A stretch of DNA of 64,000 bases from contig NZ_AP021875.1 of the NCBI RefSeq assembly GCF_009688965.1, positions 2,852,001 to 2,916,000 on the forward strand. Direction: 5' to 3'. Position 1 is the first letter of the stretch. Every line of letters starts with the position of its first letter. Shown piece by piece: positions 49,386 to 58,326 of this stretch. The notes under the pieces were generated by a model. The model saw nothing but the letters and a program-made list of their open reading frames with translations, made no database searches and had not been told where the DNA came from. The DNA is from Desulfosarcina widdelii (lineage in GTDB: Bacteria; Desulfobacterota; Desulfobacteria; Desulfobacterales; Desulfosarcinaceae). The position numbers were made by a program, and so were the translations under genes.

Positions 49386-50171
49386 CTACCATTCGCTGTG
49401 CAGTTGCCGTTCGATCTCCGGCCAACGGTTCTTGAGGTTGGCGATGGCATCCATGGCAATGTCCAGGTGGATTTCCATGTGAAGCTTATAAATTTCATCA
49501 TGCAGTTTTTTGTCCTTGATTCCCCGCCGCTGCAACGGCATGTCGGACACCAGCATGATCGATCCGATGGGTACCTCATATCGGTAGGCCACGGAAAAAA
49601 GCGTGGCCAACTCCATCTCGATGGCCAGGATGCGCTGGTTGCGCAAGCACTCCACGAAATCTTCGTCAAACTCCCAGAGGCGCCGGTCGGTGGTGTACAC
49701 GATGCCGCAGCGCGGGGTGATTTTGCGGGCCTTGACGGCGCCAAGACAAAGCAGGTTCACCGACATGGCCGGCAGAGCGGGAAATTCGACGGGCAGGTAG
49801 TGGCGGCTGGTGCCCTCCCCCCGGATGGCCGCCGTGGGCACCACAAAATCCCCCACCTCCAGGATATCGTCGATGCCGCCGCACATCCCCAGCATGATCA
49901 CCGACTTGAGATTGTCCAGGTAGGCCAGACCATTGATCACCAGGGCCGCCTGGGGTGAGCCGATACCGAAATCGATCATGGTGCAGTCCAGATCGGGCGC
50001 GTTGGCGATGCGGAAGTTGCCCTCCAGAATCTCGCATCCGGCCCGTTCGGAAAAGGCCTTGATATACTGCCGGAAATTGGTAATCAACACGTGGCTGCAA
50101 AACTTGTCCAACGGGCAATTGGTATAACGCTCCAACGTCTGCCGGATGTACTCGTGCTCTTTGAGGCTCAT
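49386..50171 (-). CDS. AMP nucleosidase / purine phosphorylase-type enzyme
   Basis: The 261-residue protein resembles the AMP nucleosidase group: YTNCPLDKFCSHVLITNFRQY, the DFGIGSPQAALVINGL substrate-site segment, AAIRGEGTSRHYLPVEFPALP, VYTTDRRLWEFDEDF and AIEMELATLFSVAY. These enzymes cut AMP to adenine and ribose 5-phosphate. The length matches the short bacterial form. The ATG at 50171 has GGGAGATGCG upstream. It lies between the ferritin-like gene and the lipid cluster and may not belong to either. Confidence 0.85.
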   Translation of the reverse strand: MSLKEHEYIRQTLERYTNCPLDKFCSHVLITNFRQYIKAFSERAGCEILEGNFRIANAPDLDCTMIDFGIGSPQAALVINGLAYLDNLKSVIMLGMCGGIDDILEVGDFVVPTAAIRGEGTSRHYLPVEFPALPAMSVNLLCLGAVKARKITPRCGIVYTTDRRLWEFDEDFVECLRNQRILAIEMELATLFSVAYRYEVPIGSIMLVSDMPLQRRGIKDKKLHDEIYKLHMEIHLDIAMDAIANLKNRWPEIERQLHSEW

Positions 50172-50270
50172 CGCATCTCCCGTCTGATTGTGGCAACCGA
50201 AAATCAACGCAATCTACAGCATAAGAATAGACCGTTTTGACCGCCAAATGTCAATCATTTACAAACGAAA

Positions 50271-51530
50271 CTATACAGCCCTTCCGAACGCCTGCCCGGC
50301 CATTTCCCGGTTGCGGGGGCGGAAGGTGCCGTCGGCCTTCTCCTTGCGCATCACCTGCTGGAACAGGTTGGACATTTTCATGTTCTGGGATTCGGTCCGG
50401 TAGAAGCTGTCCCAGGCATGGGTCAACAGCTCCTGGAGGCGGTCGACGCTCATGTTTTTGGGCTGAAACACCACCTTGTCGGCCGTGTATTCATCCCAAT
50501 CATAGGAGAGAATCCGGTCCTGACGTTTGAGATCGGTCCAGGCCTTGGTATGGGGAAAGGGGGTCAGCACCGTGAATTCGGCCAGATCCAGGTCGATCTC
50601 CAGGAGAAAATCGATCAGCCGCAGAATACTGTCTTCGGTGTGGGTGTCCAGTCCCAGCAGGATGGTGCCCTCCACGCCGATGCCGTAATCATGGTAGCGT
50701 TTGATCCGCTCCCGGATGTAATCCGAGGTGTCGAAAACCGCCTGGTAAACGTACCAGGCACCGGCCTGGGCCGCCAGGTCCAGCACCTCGGGTTTGTCTT
50801 CGATGGGATGGCAGCACCATTTCTTCTTCAGCGGAATCATCTCGCGAAACAGGTCCTTCTCCCACTGGGTGTCCTGGGCCAGCGAGTTGTCCACGATGAA
50901 AAGCCGATTGTTGTCAATGGCCGCCATCTCAGCAACGGCCTTGTCCACCGGACGGGGTCGGAATTTCCGCCCTCCAAGATAGGCCACGCAGCACGGATAG
51001 CAGTTGTAGCGGCACCCCCGCGAGGCATGCACCAGATCGACCATCTGGATGCCCCGGTAGTTGTACAACTCTCTTTTGAGAATATCCCTGCGGGCCGGGC
51101 CGACCATTTCCACCGGCGGCGGGTCGCCGAGGTAGTCATAGACCGGTTTCAGACAGCCGGCCTTCAGATCGGCAAACACCTTCTCCATGCGCCCCTCGGC
51201 CTCACCAAGAAAAACCGCGTCGGCATGGTCCCGGGTCTGTTCGGCGTGCAGCATGGTAGCGATGCCGCCGAAGATCACCGGCACCCCTTTGGCCCGGTAG
51301 CGGTCGCCAATCTCCCAACCCCGTTTCACCTGGACGGTGAGCATCATGGAAATACCCACAACATCCGCCTCGTCATCGAAATCGATGGTCTCCAGATTCT
51401 CGTCGATAAATTCGACATCCACGTCATCGGGCAGGGCGGCGGCAAAGACCACCGGGCCGTGGGGGGGCAGGTGAAACTCAGTCTGGCGCATGAGCTTGGG
51501 CCAGCGGGGATAGATCAGTTTTAATTTCAT
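50271..51530 (-). CDS. B12-binding radical SAM protein 1 of the lipid-type cluster
   Basis: The 419-residue protein has an N-terminal cobalamin-binding-like fold (PKLMRQTEFHLPPHGPVVFA, VIFGGIATMLHAEQT, AVFLGEAEGRMEKVF) and a radical SAM core with Cys173, Cys177 and Cys180 in HASRGCRYNCYPCC. An extra Cys follows at position 181. The C-terminal region contains LAEFTVLTPFPHTKAW. Members of this superfamily make methylated or rearranged lipids and natural products. It is the last gene of the minus-strand arm of the cluster (fabG, dehydratase, LolA-like, DUF3261-like) and may belong to the same pathway. The substrate is unknown. Confidence 0.85.
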   Translation of the reverse strand: MKLKLIYPRWPKLMRQTEFHLPPHGPVVFAAALPDDVDVEFIDENLETIDFDDEADVVGISMMLTVQVKRGWEIGDRYRAKGVPVIFGGIATMLHAEQTRDHADAVFLGEAEGRMEKVFADLKAGCLKPVYDYLGDPPPVEMVGPARRDILKRELYNYRGIQMVDLVHASRGCRYNCYPCCVAYLGGRKFRPRPVDKAVAEMAAIDNNRLFIVDNSLAQDTQWEKDLFREMIPLKKKWCCHPIEDKPEVLDLAAQAGAWYVYQAVFDTSDYIRERIKRYHDYGIGVEGTILLGLDTHTEDSILRLIDFLLEIDLDLAEFTVLTPFPHTKAWTDLKRQDRILSYDWDEYTADKVVFQPKNMSVDRLQELLTHAWDSFYRTESQNMKMSNLFQQVMRKEKADGTFRPRNREMAGQAFGRAV

Positions 51531-51582
51531 GGAACGTAAACCTCAAAAAATATGTGCGTATATTTATGCAAGCGCTGTTTCT

Positions 51583-52242
51583 CTATCCAGGCGGCTCTTG
51601 TATCGAAACCGCCTCCACGAGTGTCATCGTCAGCCGATATCCATGGCTGCCAAGTGCCTGGAGTACGATTTTCCGTGAAAATCCGTCGGCATTCGGCGCA
51701 TCGGCGGTCATGGTGCGCATCGGATAGCCCCGCGAATCGTATTGGCGCATCCGCCAACCGCCGTCGGGCCCTTCCATCAAGTCCACCGTCCGATTGCGTT
51801 CCGCACGATACCGGCAGCCGCGGCTTCCATCCTCGAAAATGCCGCAGGTTGTCTCTCCCTCGGGTTCGACAAACAAAAAGCGAATGTCGTCCATGACTCC
51901 CTTAGCGAAATTCTCATCGTCAAAAGGGCCGAAGGCGCGTTTCACGGTTACCCGGCCGTAATCCACGGCTTCGAAAAGCACGAATCCTTCAAGGGTCATC
52001 ACCGCACATCGAATGGAATCGTCCTCGGGGGAGAGAATGACAACACCGGTGAAAGTCGCCTGGCGGCCGCCCTGGATGTTGGCGCTGATGGTGTGCACCA
52101 TTTGCCAGCCGCCCTCGGGGAAATGAGAGCGGCAGTTCCCTGCACAAACGGTCTCCCGGTCCGCATCCAGGGGCTGCATGGCCTGCATGGAGGCACAGGC
52201 CGCCAGCAGCAGCGCGGCGATCAAAGCCAGGATCGTCCTCAC
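51583..52242 (-). CDS. DUF3261-like envelope lipoprotein
   Basis: The 219-residue lipoprotein starts at GTG 52242, overlapping the stop of the LolA-like gene (GTGA), and has a lipobox (ALIAALLLAACASM). The mature part is beta-rich with FTGVVILSPEDDSIRCAVMT, KGVMDDIRFLFVEPEG and YRLTMTLVE, plus Cys residues that may form disulfides. This is the size and layout of DUF3261 lipoproteins found in aryl-polyene clusters, where they are thought to help place the product in the outer membrane. The match is by context and pattern, not by a search. Confidence 0.65.
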   Translation of the reverse strand: MRTILALIAALLLAACASMQAMQPLDADRETVCAGNCRSHFPEGGWQMVHTISANIQGGRQATFTGVVILSPEDDSIRCAVMTLEGFVLFEAVDYGRVTVKRAFGPFDDENFAKGVMDDIRFLFVEPEGETTCGIFEDGSRGCRYRAERNRTVDLMEGPDGGWRMRQYDSRGYPMRTMTADAPNADGFSRKIVLQALGSHGYRLTMTLVEAVSIQEPPG

Positions 52243-52874
52243 TGCACTTCCCTGAACAGGCGATCCTCGATAACCGGATTGACCTGAATGTCGGTGAACT
52301 GCATGCGGGTGTATGCCTTTTCGCCTTCGAAAATCAGCACCTGCTCGATCACTCCCGGCTGCTCGGAAAGGAGCAGTTCGATTCGCTGGATGAAGCGCGC
52401 CATGCCCTCGTCCTTGGGGATCAGCACAATACGGCCATTTTCTTCCAGGCGGGCATCGAACATCGGATTGTCCTCGAAACGGCCGCTGAGCCATCCGCCG
52501 ATCTCCGGCATCACGAACTGCATGGCCTGCATGCGGGCGCCAGCATCTTCCACCAGCCCCTGTTCGGACTCGACGAAACGCCGGGCCTTTCCGTCGACCA
52601 TGAGAAGAACGCTTTTGACCGGTGAAAAATACTCCCAGCGCAATGAATCGGGGCGCCGGTAGACGAACCGGCCGTTGGACACCAGTGGCTTGGCCAGAAT
52701 CGGCAGATGCTTTTCCTGAACGAAATCGGCGCTGATGGAGTTCACGTCTTCAGCCGCAGCCCGGATGCCTTCCCAACTGTCCGCCCAGCCCAGGCAAAGC
52801 CCGGCGGACAGGATCAGAAGAAGCAATAAAAGCCGCCTGATGACGTATTTGTTTTTAGTTGCGATTTTATCCAT
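52239..52874 (-). CDS. LolA-like outer-membrane lipoprotein carrier
   Basis: The 211-residue protein has a signal peptide (VIRRLLLLLLILSAGLCLGWA) and a LolA/LolB-like mature part: VNSISADFVQEKHLPILAKP, GRFVYRRPDSLRWEYFSP, SVLLMVDGKARRF and ARFIQRIELLLSEQPGVIEQV. LolA proteins carry hydrophobic molecules across the periplasm. A dedicated LolA homologue beside fatty-acid-type genes is typical of aryl-polyene-like clusters and suggests export of a lipid-like product. The start is at 52874 with only a weak ribosome-binding site. Confidence 0.78.
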   Translation of the reverse strand: MDKIATKNKYVIRRLLLLLLILSAGLCLGWADSWEGIRAAAEDVNSISADFVQEKHLPILAKPLVSNGRFVYRRPDSLRWEYFSPVKSVLLMVDGKARRFVESEQGLVEDAGARMQAMQFVMPEIGGWLSGRFEDNPMFDARLEENGRIVLIPKDEGMARFIQRIELLLSEQPGVIEQVLIFEGEKAYTRMQFTDIQVNPVIEDRLFREVQ

Positions 52875-53020
52875 CGTACCGCGGCCGGAAGCCGCTCCAA
52901 CCTCCTGAATGGATTTGTTCGGAAACAGCAAATTCTGTTCGAGATCAATGCTCGGCAAAAAGCAGCAATAGCATCCAACCAGTTATAAAATTTTACTTAG
53001 AACGCGAATTGGGGCTTTTT

Positions 53021-53136
53021 CTGTTCAGATGGGGTAGCTTGGGGTTCAGGCCAAGGCCGCAGCGACACCGACACCACAGGCGTAGCAGCGCTGCGTCGAG
53101 GATGGCGGTGGAGTGAGAACGCCGGCATTACCTAAA
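53021..53136. repeat. Intergenic repeat, copy 1 of a pair
   Basis: Starting at CTGTTCAG and containing GGTTCAGG, CAAGGCCGCAGCGAC, CAGGCGTAGC and GGAGTGAGAACGCCG, this stretch shares those blocks in the same order with the copy at 53205-53349. It lies between the LolA-like and FabG genes, in what would otherwise be a 476-base gap. Confidence 0.6.
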
Positions 53137-53204
53137 TGTAGCCTTCACGTTGGTTGCGGTACCCTATCCTTCAAAAAAAAGTCACCCTCTGTATCGACAT
53201 CTTC

Positions 53205-53349
53205 GTGTCTGTTCAGAATGGGTAGCTTATGGTTCAGGTCAAGGCCGCAGCGACGTTGAAACCGCAGGCGTAGCGGCGCGCTACGTTGAGGATTTCAACG
53301 GAGTGAGAACGCCGACCTGGGCCATAAGATGCCCGTTCTGAATAGACAC
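53205..53349. repeat. Intergenic repeat, copy 2, with terminal inverted repeats
   Basis: GTGTCTGTTCAGAATGGG at the left end matches, with three mismatches, the reverse complement of CCCGTTCTGAATAGACAC at the right, a MITE-like structure. The interior shares the blocks listed for the copy at 53021. Between the two copies (53137-53204) I see nothing. Confidence 0.6.
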
Positions 53350-53350
53350 G

Positions 53351-54088
53351 TCAGTGCATGCCTCCGTTTACCTCAATAACCTGCCCGCAAACATAAGACG
53401 CATCGTCCGAACAGAGGAAGCGCACCACCCGGGCCACCTCTTCGGGAGCCCCCACCCGGGCCAAGGGGATTATCGACTTGATGTTGGCCAGCGGCAGATC
53501 CCGAGTCATGTCGGTATCGATCAGTCCCGGCGCCACCACGTTCACACGTATGCCCAGCCGGGCGACTTCGGCGGCCAGGCTGCGACTGGCGCCAATAAGT
53601 CCTGCCTTGGCGGCGCTGTAATTGGCCTGGCCCCGGTTGGCGATCAGGCCCGACACCGAGGCAATGGACACTACGCAGCCTTTGCGCTGGCGAACCATCT
53701 TCTCGATTACCGGCCGGGTCACGTTGAAAAAACCGTCCAAGGTAGTATCGACCACCTTGCTCCAGTTTTCCCGGGACATCATCAGAAACAGCCCGTCGGC
53801 CGTAACGCCTGCATTGTTCACCAGGACATCCAAGCTGTCGACATCCTCGAGCAGCGATTCGATGGCCTCCAAAACGGCCTGACCGTCGCGCACGTCAAAA
53901 CCCAGAATGCGGCCGCTGCCGCCCTCGCTCTCGATCAGGGCCAGGGTTTCCAAGGCCCCCTTTTCGTCGGTATTGAAATTAACGGCCACCTCGTAACCGC
54001 TACGGCCCAGTTCCACACAGATAGCCCGACCAATGCCCTTGGACCCTCCGGTTACCAATGCCACCGGTCGTTTTTCGTCCGTCTTCAT
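53351..54088 (-). CDS. 3-oxoacyl-ACP reductase (FabG-like)
   Basis: The 245-residue short-chain dehydrogenase has the NADPH site LVTGGSKGIGRAI, the NNAG motif at 91-94, and the catalytic Ser144, Tyr157 and Lys161 in SIASVSGLIANRGQANYSAAK. Its C-terminal VNGGMH ends like FabG. It reduces beta-ketoacyl groups on the carrier protein. It lies 24 bases from the dehydratase gene in the same direction. In this cluster it would act after the two ketosynthases. Confidence 0.92.
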   Translation of the reverse strand: MKTDEKRPVALVTGGSKGIGRAICVELGRSGYEVAVNFNTDEKGALETLALIESEGGSGRILGFDVRDGQAVLEAIESLLEDVDSLDVLVNNAGVTADGLFLMMSRENWSKVVDTTLDGFFNVTRPVIEKMVRQRKGCVVSIASVSGLIANRGQANYSAAKAGLIGASRSLAAEVARLGIRVNVVAPGLIDTDMTRDLPLANIKSIIPLARVGAPEEVARVVRFLCSDDASYVCGQVIEVNGGMH

Positions 54089-54112
54089 AAGCCTGCCTCA
54101 TCAACTATGGGA

Positions 54113-54556
54113 TTACTTGGCTTCCATTACCTGTAAAGTGACTTCCGCTGCAATGGCGCCGTCGATGGTCGCCGAGCCGGCAATTTCCCGCAGGTCATCG
54201 AAAACAAAGGCATTTTTCGCCGTCGTCGTGATGCGTTTACCCAGAGCAATGGCCGCCGTATGGAAAACCGCCTGTTTCACCCCCACCAGCCAGCCGCCGT
54301 TATCTTCGCCGGCGCCTCTCTCTTTCAGTCGCGTCAACCCGTTGTGGATGCCAGAGGTCTGGGCCACCAGCTCAATCAAGATCAGCGGATTGCAAAATCC
54401 GTCTTTGAAAAGCGGCCAGTCTTCCCTGACCACGGAAAGCGCCGTTGCCTGCCGGTCGTCCACCTCCAGGATCTCGTCCACCAGCAGCATTCGACCCCGG
54501 TGGGGCAGCAGGGTTTCGATGGTCAGGTTGGCAAAATCCGGTCCGGCAGGTGTCAT
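54113..54556 (-). CDS. Hotdog-fold acyl-ACP dehydratase (ApeP/FabZ-like)
   Basis: The 147-residue protein has ETLLPHRGRMLLVDEILEV near its start, the catalytic-helix segment NPLILIELVAQTSGIHNGL and FHTAAIALGKRITTTAKN. This pattern is typical of the short dehydratases of aryl-polyene clusters (ApeP-type) and differs from the longer FabZ. It would dehydrate beta-hydroxyacyl-ACP to the trans-enoyl form, keeping the double bond as in polyene synthesis. It is the first gene of the minus arm, divergent from the ACP gene at 54662. Confidence 0.85.
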   Translation of the reverse strand: MTPAGPDFANLTIETLLPHRGRMLLVDEILEVDDRQATALSVVREDWPLFKDGFCNPLILIELVAQTSGIHNGLTRLKERGAGEDNGGWLVGVKQAVFHTAAIALGKRITTTAKNAFVFDDLREIAGSATIDGAIAAEVTLQVMEAK

Positions 54557-54661
54557 GATGGGCGAAAAGGCTTGAAAAGGGTTTGGATCGTTTATAGTAT
54601 GACGGTTTTCGGAAAACGGATATTACACGACTTGCCTACGCCTGTAAAGGAAATGAGAGAG
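54557..54661. promoter_or_regulatory. Divergent promoter region of the lipid-type cluster
   Basis: These ~105 bases between the dehydratase (minus) and the first ACP gene (plus) must contain the control region of both arms. I could not pick convincing -35/-10 boxes for either direction. AAAGGA precedes the ACP start. Confidence 0.4.
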
Positions 54662-54928
54662 ATGCAAGAACGGATCAACGAACTGCGGCAAAAAATTGTT
54701 CAGGCCCTGAATCTGCAGGATATCGCACCGGAGGAAATCGACCCGGACGAACAACTGGTGGGGGGGCGATTGGGCATCGACTCCATTGATGTACTGGAAA
54801 TGGTCATGATGGTGGAAAAGGATTACGGACTGACCATCGACAACCGTGAACTGGGCGCCCGGGTGTTCGCTTCGGTACGGGCGCTGGCCGCTTTCATCGA
54901 AAATCCAACCGCCGAGACCCCGAATTAG
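54662..54928 (+). CDS. Acyl carrier protein 1
   Basis: The 88-residue protein is an acyl carrier protein with the phosphopantetheine site GIDSIDVLEM (Ser41). It has helix 1 INELRQKIVQALNLQDI and acidic residues (PEEIDPDEQLVGG). A PPTase in the same cluster (62722) is the likely activator. Another ATG three codons upstream (54653) sits against AAAGGA with no spacing, so the start is put at 54662. It begins the plus-strand arm. Confidence 0.9.
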   Translation: MQERINELRQKIVQALNLQDIAPEEIDPDEQLVGGRLGIDSIDVLEMVMMVEKDYGLTIDNRELGARVFASVRALAAFIENPTAETPN

Positions 54929-54959
54929 CTGTCGCTATCTTGTATCCAGAAAATCGCCC

Positions 54960-56312
54960 ATGAAGATTTTGCTGGTTTCCGCAAACACGCTCAAAGCACC
55001 CTACCCGGTCTACCCGTTGGGATTGGATCACGTGGCGGGGTCCATCGATGGGCGCCACCAGGTGCGCATCGCGGACCTCAACAGCCTGAACCACGACCAG
55101 GCGCTGCCTGACGCCATCCGGGAATTTGCGCCTCACCTTATCGGGATTTCCCTTCGCAACATCGATAACACAGACACCACGGATCCACGTGGATTTATAG
55201 GGGGCTATCGAGCGTTGATGGACACCGTCCGGCAAACATCCACAGCGCCGGTGGTGTTGGGAGGCAGCGGTTTCACCCTGTTCCCCCGACGCGTGCTGGC
55301 CGAACTGGGCGCCGAATACGGCATCGTGGGCGAAGGTGAGCGCCTGAATCTGCTGATCGACGCCTTGGAGGCCGGGCAAAATCCCGCAGCGGTTCCCGGC
55401 GTGATCCTGCCCCAAAGCCCGGAAGCCAATGTTCCGCCGCCCTGGCCCGGCGACCGCAAGCCGCGGCCCCGGCAAGTTTCGGACCATCTGCCCTGGTACC
55501 TGGAACACGGCGCCATGCTGAATCTGCAGACCAAGCGGGGCTGCCCCTTTCGATGCATCTATTGCACCTATCCGCTGATCGAAGGCCGCAAGCTGCGTCG
55601 GGTAGCGCCCGAAGATGCGGCCCGCACCGCCGTGGAACTGGAGGCCGCCGGCGCCCGCTACCTGTACATCACCGATTCGTCCTTCAACGCCGATGTGGAA
55701 CACTCCCTGGCGGTGGCCCGGGCCTTTAAAAAAGAAGGATTGACCATTCCCTGGGGGGCCTTTTTTACCCCCCTGCCCCTGCCGGACGGCTACTTCGATA
55801 CCCTGGCGGCAGCGGGACTCAAGCACGTGGAATTCGGTACCGATACCCTTTGCAGCGAGGTGATCCGGTCCTACAAAAAACCGTTTACCGTAGAACAGGT
55901 TCTGGACGCCCACCAGGCGGGTCTGGATGCCGGCTGCCACGTGGCGCACTACTTTCTGCTGGGCGGTCCCGGGGAAACCCGGCAGACGCTGGAAGCCACC
56001 CTGGACAATATCGAAAGGCTTAAGAGAACGGTACTGTTCTTTTTCTGCGGCATGCGGGTCTATCCCCATACCCAACTGTACCGGCAATGCCTGGAAGATG
56101 GACAACTTGAAACCGGCAGGGACCTGCTGGAACCCGTTTTTTACCGAAACCTTTCGCTGGATGCCGACGACATAGAACAGCAGGTGGTCGAGAAAGCCAA
56201 AGGGCGCCTCAACTGGGTGGTCGGCGCGGGTGGAGACGACACGGCCGATATTGTCCGGCGCATGTATGCCAAGGGGTTCTCCGGCCCCTTGTGGGAGTAT
56301 CTGATCCGCTGA
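54960..56312 (+). CDS. B12-binding radical SAM protein 2 of the cluster
   Basis: The 450-residue protein has an N-terminal cobalamin-binding-like domain (MKILLVSANTLKAPYPVYPLG, LNSLNHDQALPD, APVVLGGSGFTLFPRRVLAE) and a radical SAM core with Cys195, Cys199 and Cys202 in TKRGCPFRCIYC. It has the GGPGE-type SAM contact HYFLLGGPGETRQTLEA. Enzymes of this class methylate or cyclise unactivated carbon. It lies 31 bases after ACP1, so its substrate may be an ACP-bound acyl chain. The exact reaction is unknown. Confidence 0.88.
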   Translation: MKILLVSANTLKAPYPVYPLGLDHVAGSIDGRHQVRIADLNSLNHDQALPDAIREFAPHLIGISLRNIDNTDTTDPRGFIGGYRALMDTVRQTSTAPVVLGGSGFTLFPRRVLAELGAEYGIVGEGERLNLLIDALEAGQNPAAVPGVILPQSPEANVPPPWPGDRKPRPRQVSDHLPWYLEHGAMLNLQTKRGCPFRCIYCTYPLIEGRKLRRVAPEDAARTAVELEAAGARYLYITDSSFNADVEHSLAVARAFKKEGLTIPWGAFFTPLPLPDGYFDTLAAAGLKHVEFGTDTLCSEVIRSYKKPFTVEQVLDAHQAGLDAGCHVAHYFLLGGPGETRQTLEATLDNIERLKRTVLFFFCGMRVYPHTQLYRQCLEDGQLETGRDLLEPVFYRNLSLDADDIEQQVVEKAKGRLNWVVGAGGDDTADIVRRMYAKGFSGPLWEYLIR

Positions 56313-56338
56313 TCGTTAGGCGATTCGGGGTCGAGCCA

Positions 56339-56779
56339 ATGGCCGCCTTTAAAAGGTTAGAAAAAGCGATGACACTGTGGTATGAAATGGGGTTTGACGA
56401 TCCGGTCGATTCCCGTTGGGAAGAAGGCGAAATCCGTGCCCGAATTCGAGTGCCGGCCGATTCGCCCTGGTTCGACGGCCACTTCCCCGGAGAACCGGTG
56501 CTTCCCGGAATCGCGCAGTTGGGCATGGTCCACGACCTGCTCTGCCGGGCATTCGACCAACAACTGCCTGTGGCACGGGTAAGCCGGGTGCGGTTCAGGC
56601 AGATGATCCGGCCCGAACAGCAACTGACCCTGACCGTGCAGCGCGATGAAGCCGCCGGCAGCCATCGGTTTCGCATCACCGGGGACGAGGGATCGATTTG
56701 CACCGGCCAGCTTCTGCTGGCGGACGGAAGAGACGGAAAAAACGCCCCTGATGGGACGTTCAGCACTACCGAAAATTAG
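56339..56779 (+). CDS. FabA/FabZ-like hotdog dehydratase
   Basis: The 146-residue protein contains the FabZ-type motif WFDGHFPGEPVLPGIAQLGM with the catalytic His48. In FabZ the second acidic residue comes from the following helix; here the helix reads GIAQLGMVHDLLCRA, with no Glu at the expected place, so activity is uncertain. The protein may instead be a thioesterase-like or non-catalytic member. The start is put at ATG 56339 with a weak ribosome-binding site; a GTG at 56291 is also open. It precedes ACP2 by 60 bases. Confidence 0.75.
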   Translation: MAAFKRLEKAMTLWYEMGFDDPVDSRWEEGEIRARIRVPADSPWFDGHFPGEPVLPGIAQLGMVHDLLCRAFDQQLPVARVSRVRFRQMIRPEQQLTLTVQRDEAAGSHRFRITGDEGSICTGQLLLADGRDGKNAPDGTFSTTEN

Positions 56780-56839
56780 AAATCCCTTTCCGGCGTTCGG
56801 AGGATGCGCTGCGGACAGGGTCAAAGGAGATCGACGAAA

Positions 56840-57100
56840 ATGGCAGTTAAAACGGATGATATCATCCTGCGTATCGCGGAAATCATGATCGACGAACTCA
56901 AGCTGGAGGATGTCACCCCGGAAACCTTCGACCCGGACATCGACCTGGTGGATGAAGTGGGCATCGACAGCATGGACCTGGCCACCGTGGCCCTGGTGCT
57001 TCGGGACGAATATGCGGTGCGCATCGATGAGGACGACTACCCCAAACTGACCACGGTGCGTCTGATCGGGGAATATATCGAGAAAAAACTGGCAGCCTGA
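56840..57100 (+). CDS. Acyl carrier protein 2
   Basis: The 86-residue protein has the phosphopantetheine site VGIDSMDLATVALVL (Ser44), helix 1 (DIILRIAEIMIDELKLEDV) and the YIEKKLAA end. AAAGGAGATCGACGAAA precedes the ATG. It is separated from the radical SAM gene at 57108 by 7 bases, which suggests coupling of ACP2 with that enzyme. Two ACPs in one cluster may serve different steps, initiation and elongation or scaffold modification. Confidence 0.9.
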   Translation: MAVKTDDIILRIAEIMIDELKLEDVTPETFDPDIDLVDEVGIDSMDLATVALVLRDEYAVRIDEDDYPKLTTVRLIGEYIEKKLAA

Positions 57101-57107
57101 TTGTTTC

Positions 57108-58172
57108 ATGGATTCTACACCGACCTGGAAATTTTCGGATCTGATCGCCGACGCCGAAGTCAAGGCGCGCTGGGAAAAGGTGCGCCAATACTTTTTCCTG
57201 CGCGAATCCACCTACGATATGACCCGGCGCTGCAACATCCGCTGCAACGGCTGCTACTATTACGAAGGTGACAAGCAGCACACCCGGGACAATACCCGTG
57301 CCGAGGATTGGCGCGAGCTGATGCAAGCCGAGAAGGCGCGGGGCATTACCTTCGTGGTGCTGGCTGGCGCCGAGCCCTCCCTGGTGCCGGACCTGTGTCA
57401 GGCGTGCTTCGATGAGATCCAGTTGGGCTGCATCGCCACCAACGGGCTGGAGCGCATCCCGGACTCCGTGGGGTACCGCCTGCACATCTCCGTATGGGGC
57501 GACGACGAAAGCAGCCGCAAAACCCGCCATGCCGAACGGATGCTGGTTCGCCAACTGGGAAACTACGCCGGCGATCCCCGGGCGGTCTTCGTCTACACCT
57601 TCACGCGGCACAACATCGACCAAGCCGAAACGGTGGTCCGGACGCTGGCCGATCACGGCGCCCGGGTGACCTTCAACATGTTCAGCGCACCGGTAGGGTA
57701 CCAGGGCGATCTGCGCCACACACCGATCAGCCTGGCCGAGACCCGTCGGACCATGGTCGACCTGTTGCAGCGCTATCCGCAGACCGTTTTGTTCTCCCGG
57801 TACAGCGCCATGGCCCACACCCACGAAAAAGGGCTGCACGACCTTTTCCGCTGCCCCTATCCCCGGCAGAATCCCAGCACCGACGTCGGATTAGGCCGCT
57901 CCTTTCGTCAGTACCGCACGGATTTGACCTGGGACCGGGCCGCCGCCTGCTGTGTACCGGATACGGACTGCGCGGACTGCCGGCACTACGCCGCGGCCAG
58001 TGCAGTGGTTACCGCCCGTCTGTTCCGCCATGCGTTAGATCCGGACACCTTTCGCTCCTGGCTGGATTTTGTGGACACCTATCTGGCGGTCTGGGTCCAG
58101 GGCTACGAAAAGGGAAAGAATCTGTGCGACCGGTGGATATCGCCGCCGGGAGAGGAACTGACCGCCAATTAG
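57108..58172 (+). CDS. Radical SAM protein 3 (paralogue A) of the cluster
   Basis: The 354-residue protein has the cluster motif RCNIRCNGC (Cys42, Cys46, Cys49) and aromatic residues after it (CYYYEGDK). An N-terminal helix-rich arm precedes the core. At the C-terminus CCVPDTDCADCRHYAAAS is a second Cys group that could bind an auxiliary Fe-S cluster. It shares all these features with the gene at 58327, so the two are paralogues. It likely works on a carrier-bound or acyl intermediate, given its position after ACP2. No cobalamin domain is present. Confidence 0.88.
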   Translation: MDSTPTWKFSDLIADAEVKARWEKVRQYFFLRESTYDMTRRCNIRCNGCYYYEGDKQHTRDNTRAEDWRELMQAEKARGITFVVLAGAEPSLVPDLCQACFDEIQLGCIATNGLERIPDSVGYRLHISVWGDDESSRKTRHAERMLVRQLGNYAGDPRAVFVYTFTRHNIDQAETVVRTLADHGARVTFNMFSAPVGYQGDLRHTPISLAETRRTMVDLLQRYPQTVLFSRYSAMAHTHEKGLHDLFRCPYPRQNPSTDVGLGRSFRQYRTDLTWDRAAACCVPDTDCADCRHYAAASAVVTARLFRHALDPDTFRSWLDFVDTYLAVWVQGYEKGKNLCDRWISPPGEELTAN

Positions 58173-58192
58173 CAAGCTAAAACTTGAGGGAA

Positions 58193-58309
58193 GGTTTCGT
58201 AAGAAGCCCGAGATCAAGGCTTGCGAATCCCGAGGAGCGAGGCGTATCAGGAAACCGTCGCAGTGACGAAGGATTCGCGTAACGCCGATATCGGGCTTCT
58301 TACGAAACC
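58193..58309. repeat. Palindromic element between the paralogous radical SAM genes
   Basis: GGTTTCGTAAGAAGCCCGAGAT (58193-58214, shown in part) matches the reverse complement of the sequence at 58288-58309 with one or two mismatches, and a second inner arm (GCGAATCC with GGATTCGC) continues the stem. It is a MITE-like hairpin of ~117 bases placed between two duplicated genes. Confidence 0.65.
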
Positions 58310-58326
58310 GCCAAGGATAAAAAATA

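Larger units (their letters stand above)
52875..53350. other. Gap between LolA-like and FabG genes
   Basis: Two related repeat elements at 53021-53136 and 53205-53349 fill most of this 476-base gap. Because they sit inside a same-strand gene group, they could separate fabG from the downstream genes transcriptionally. Confidence 0.5.
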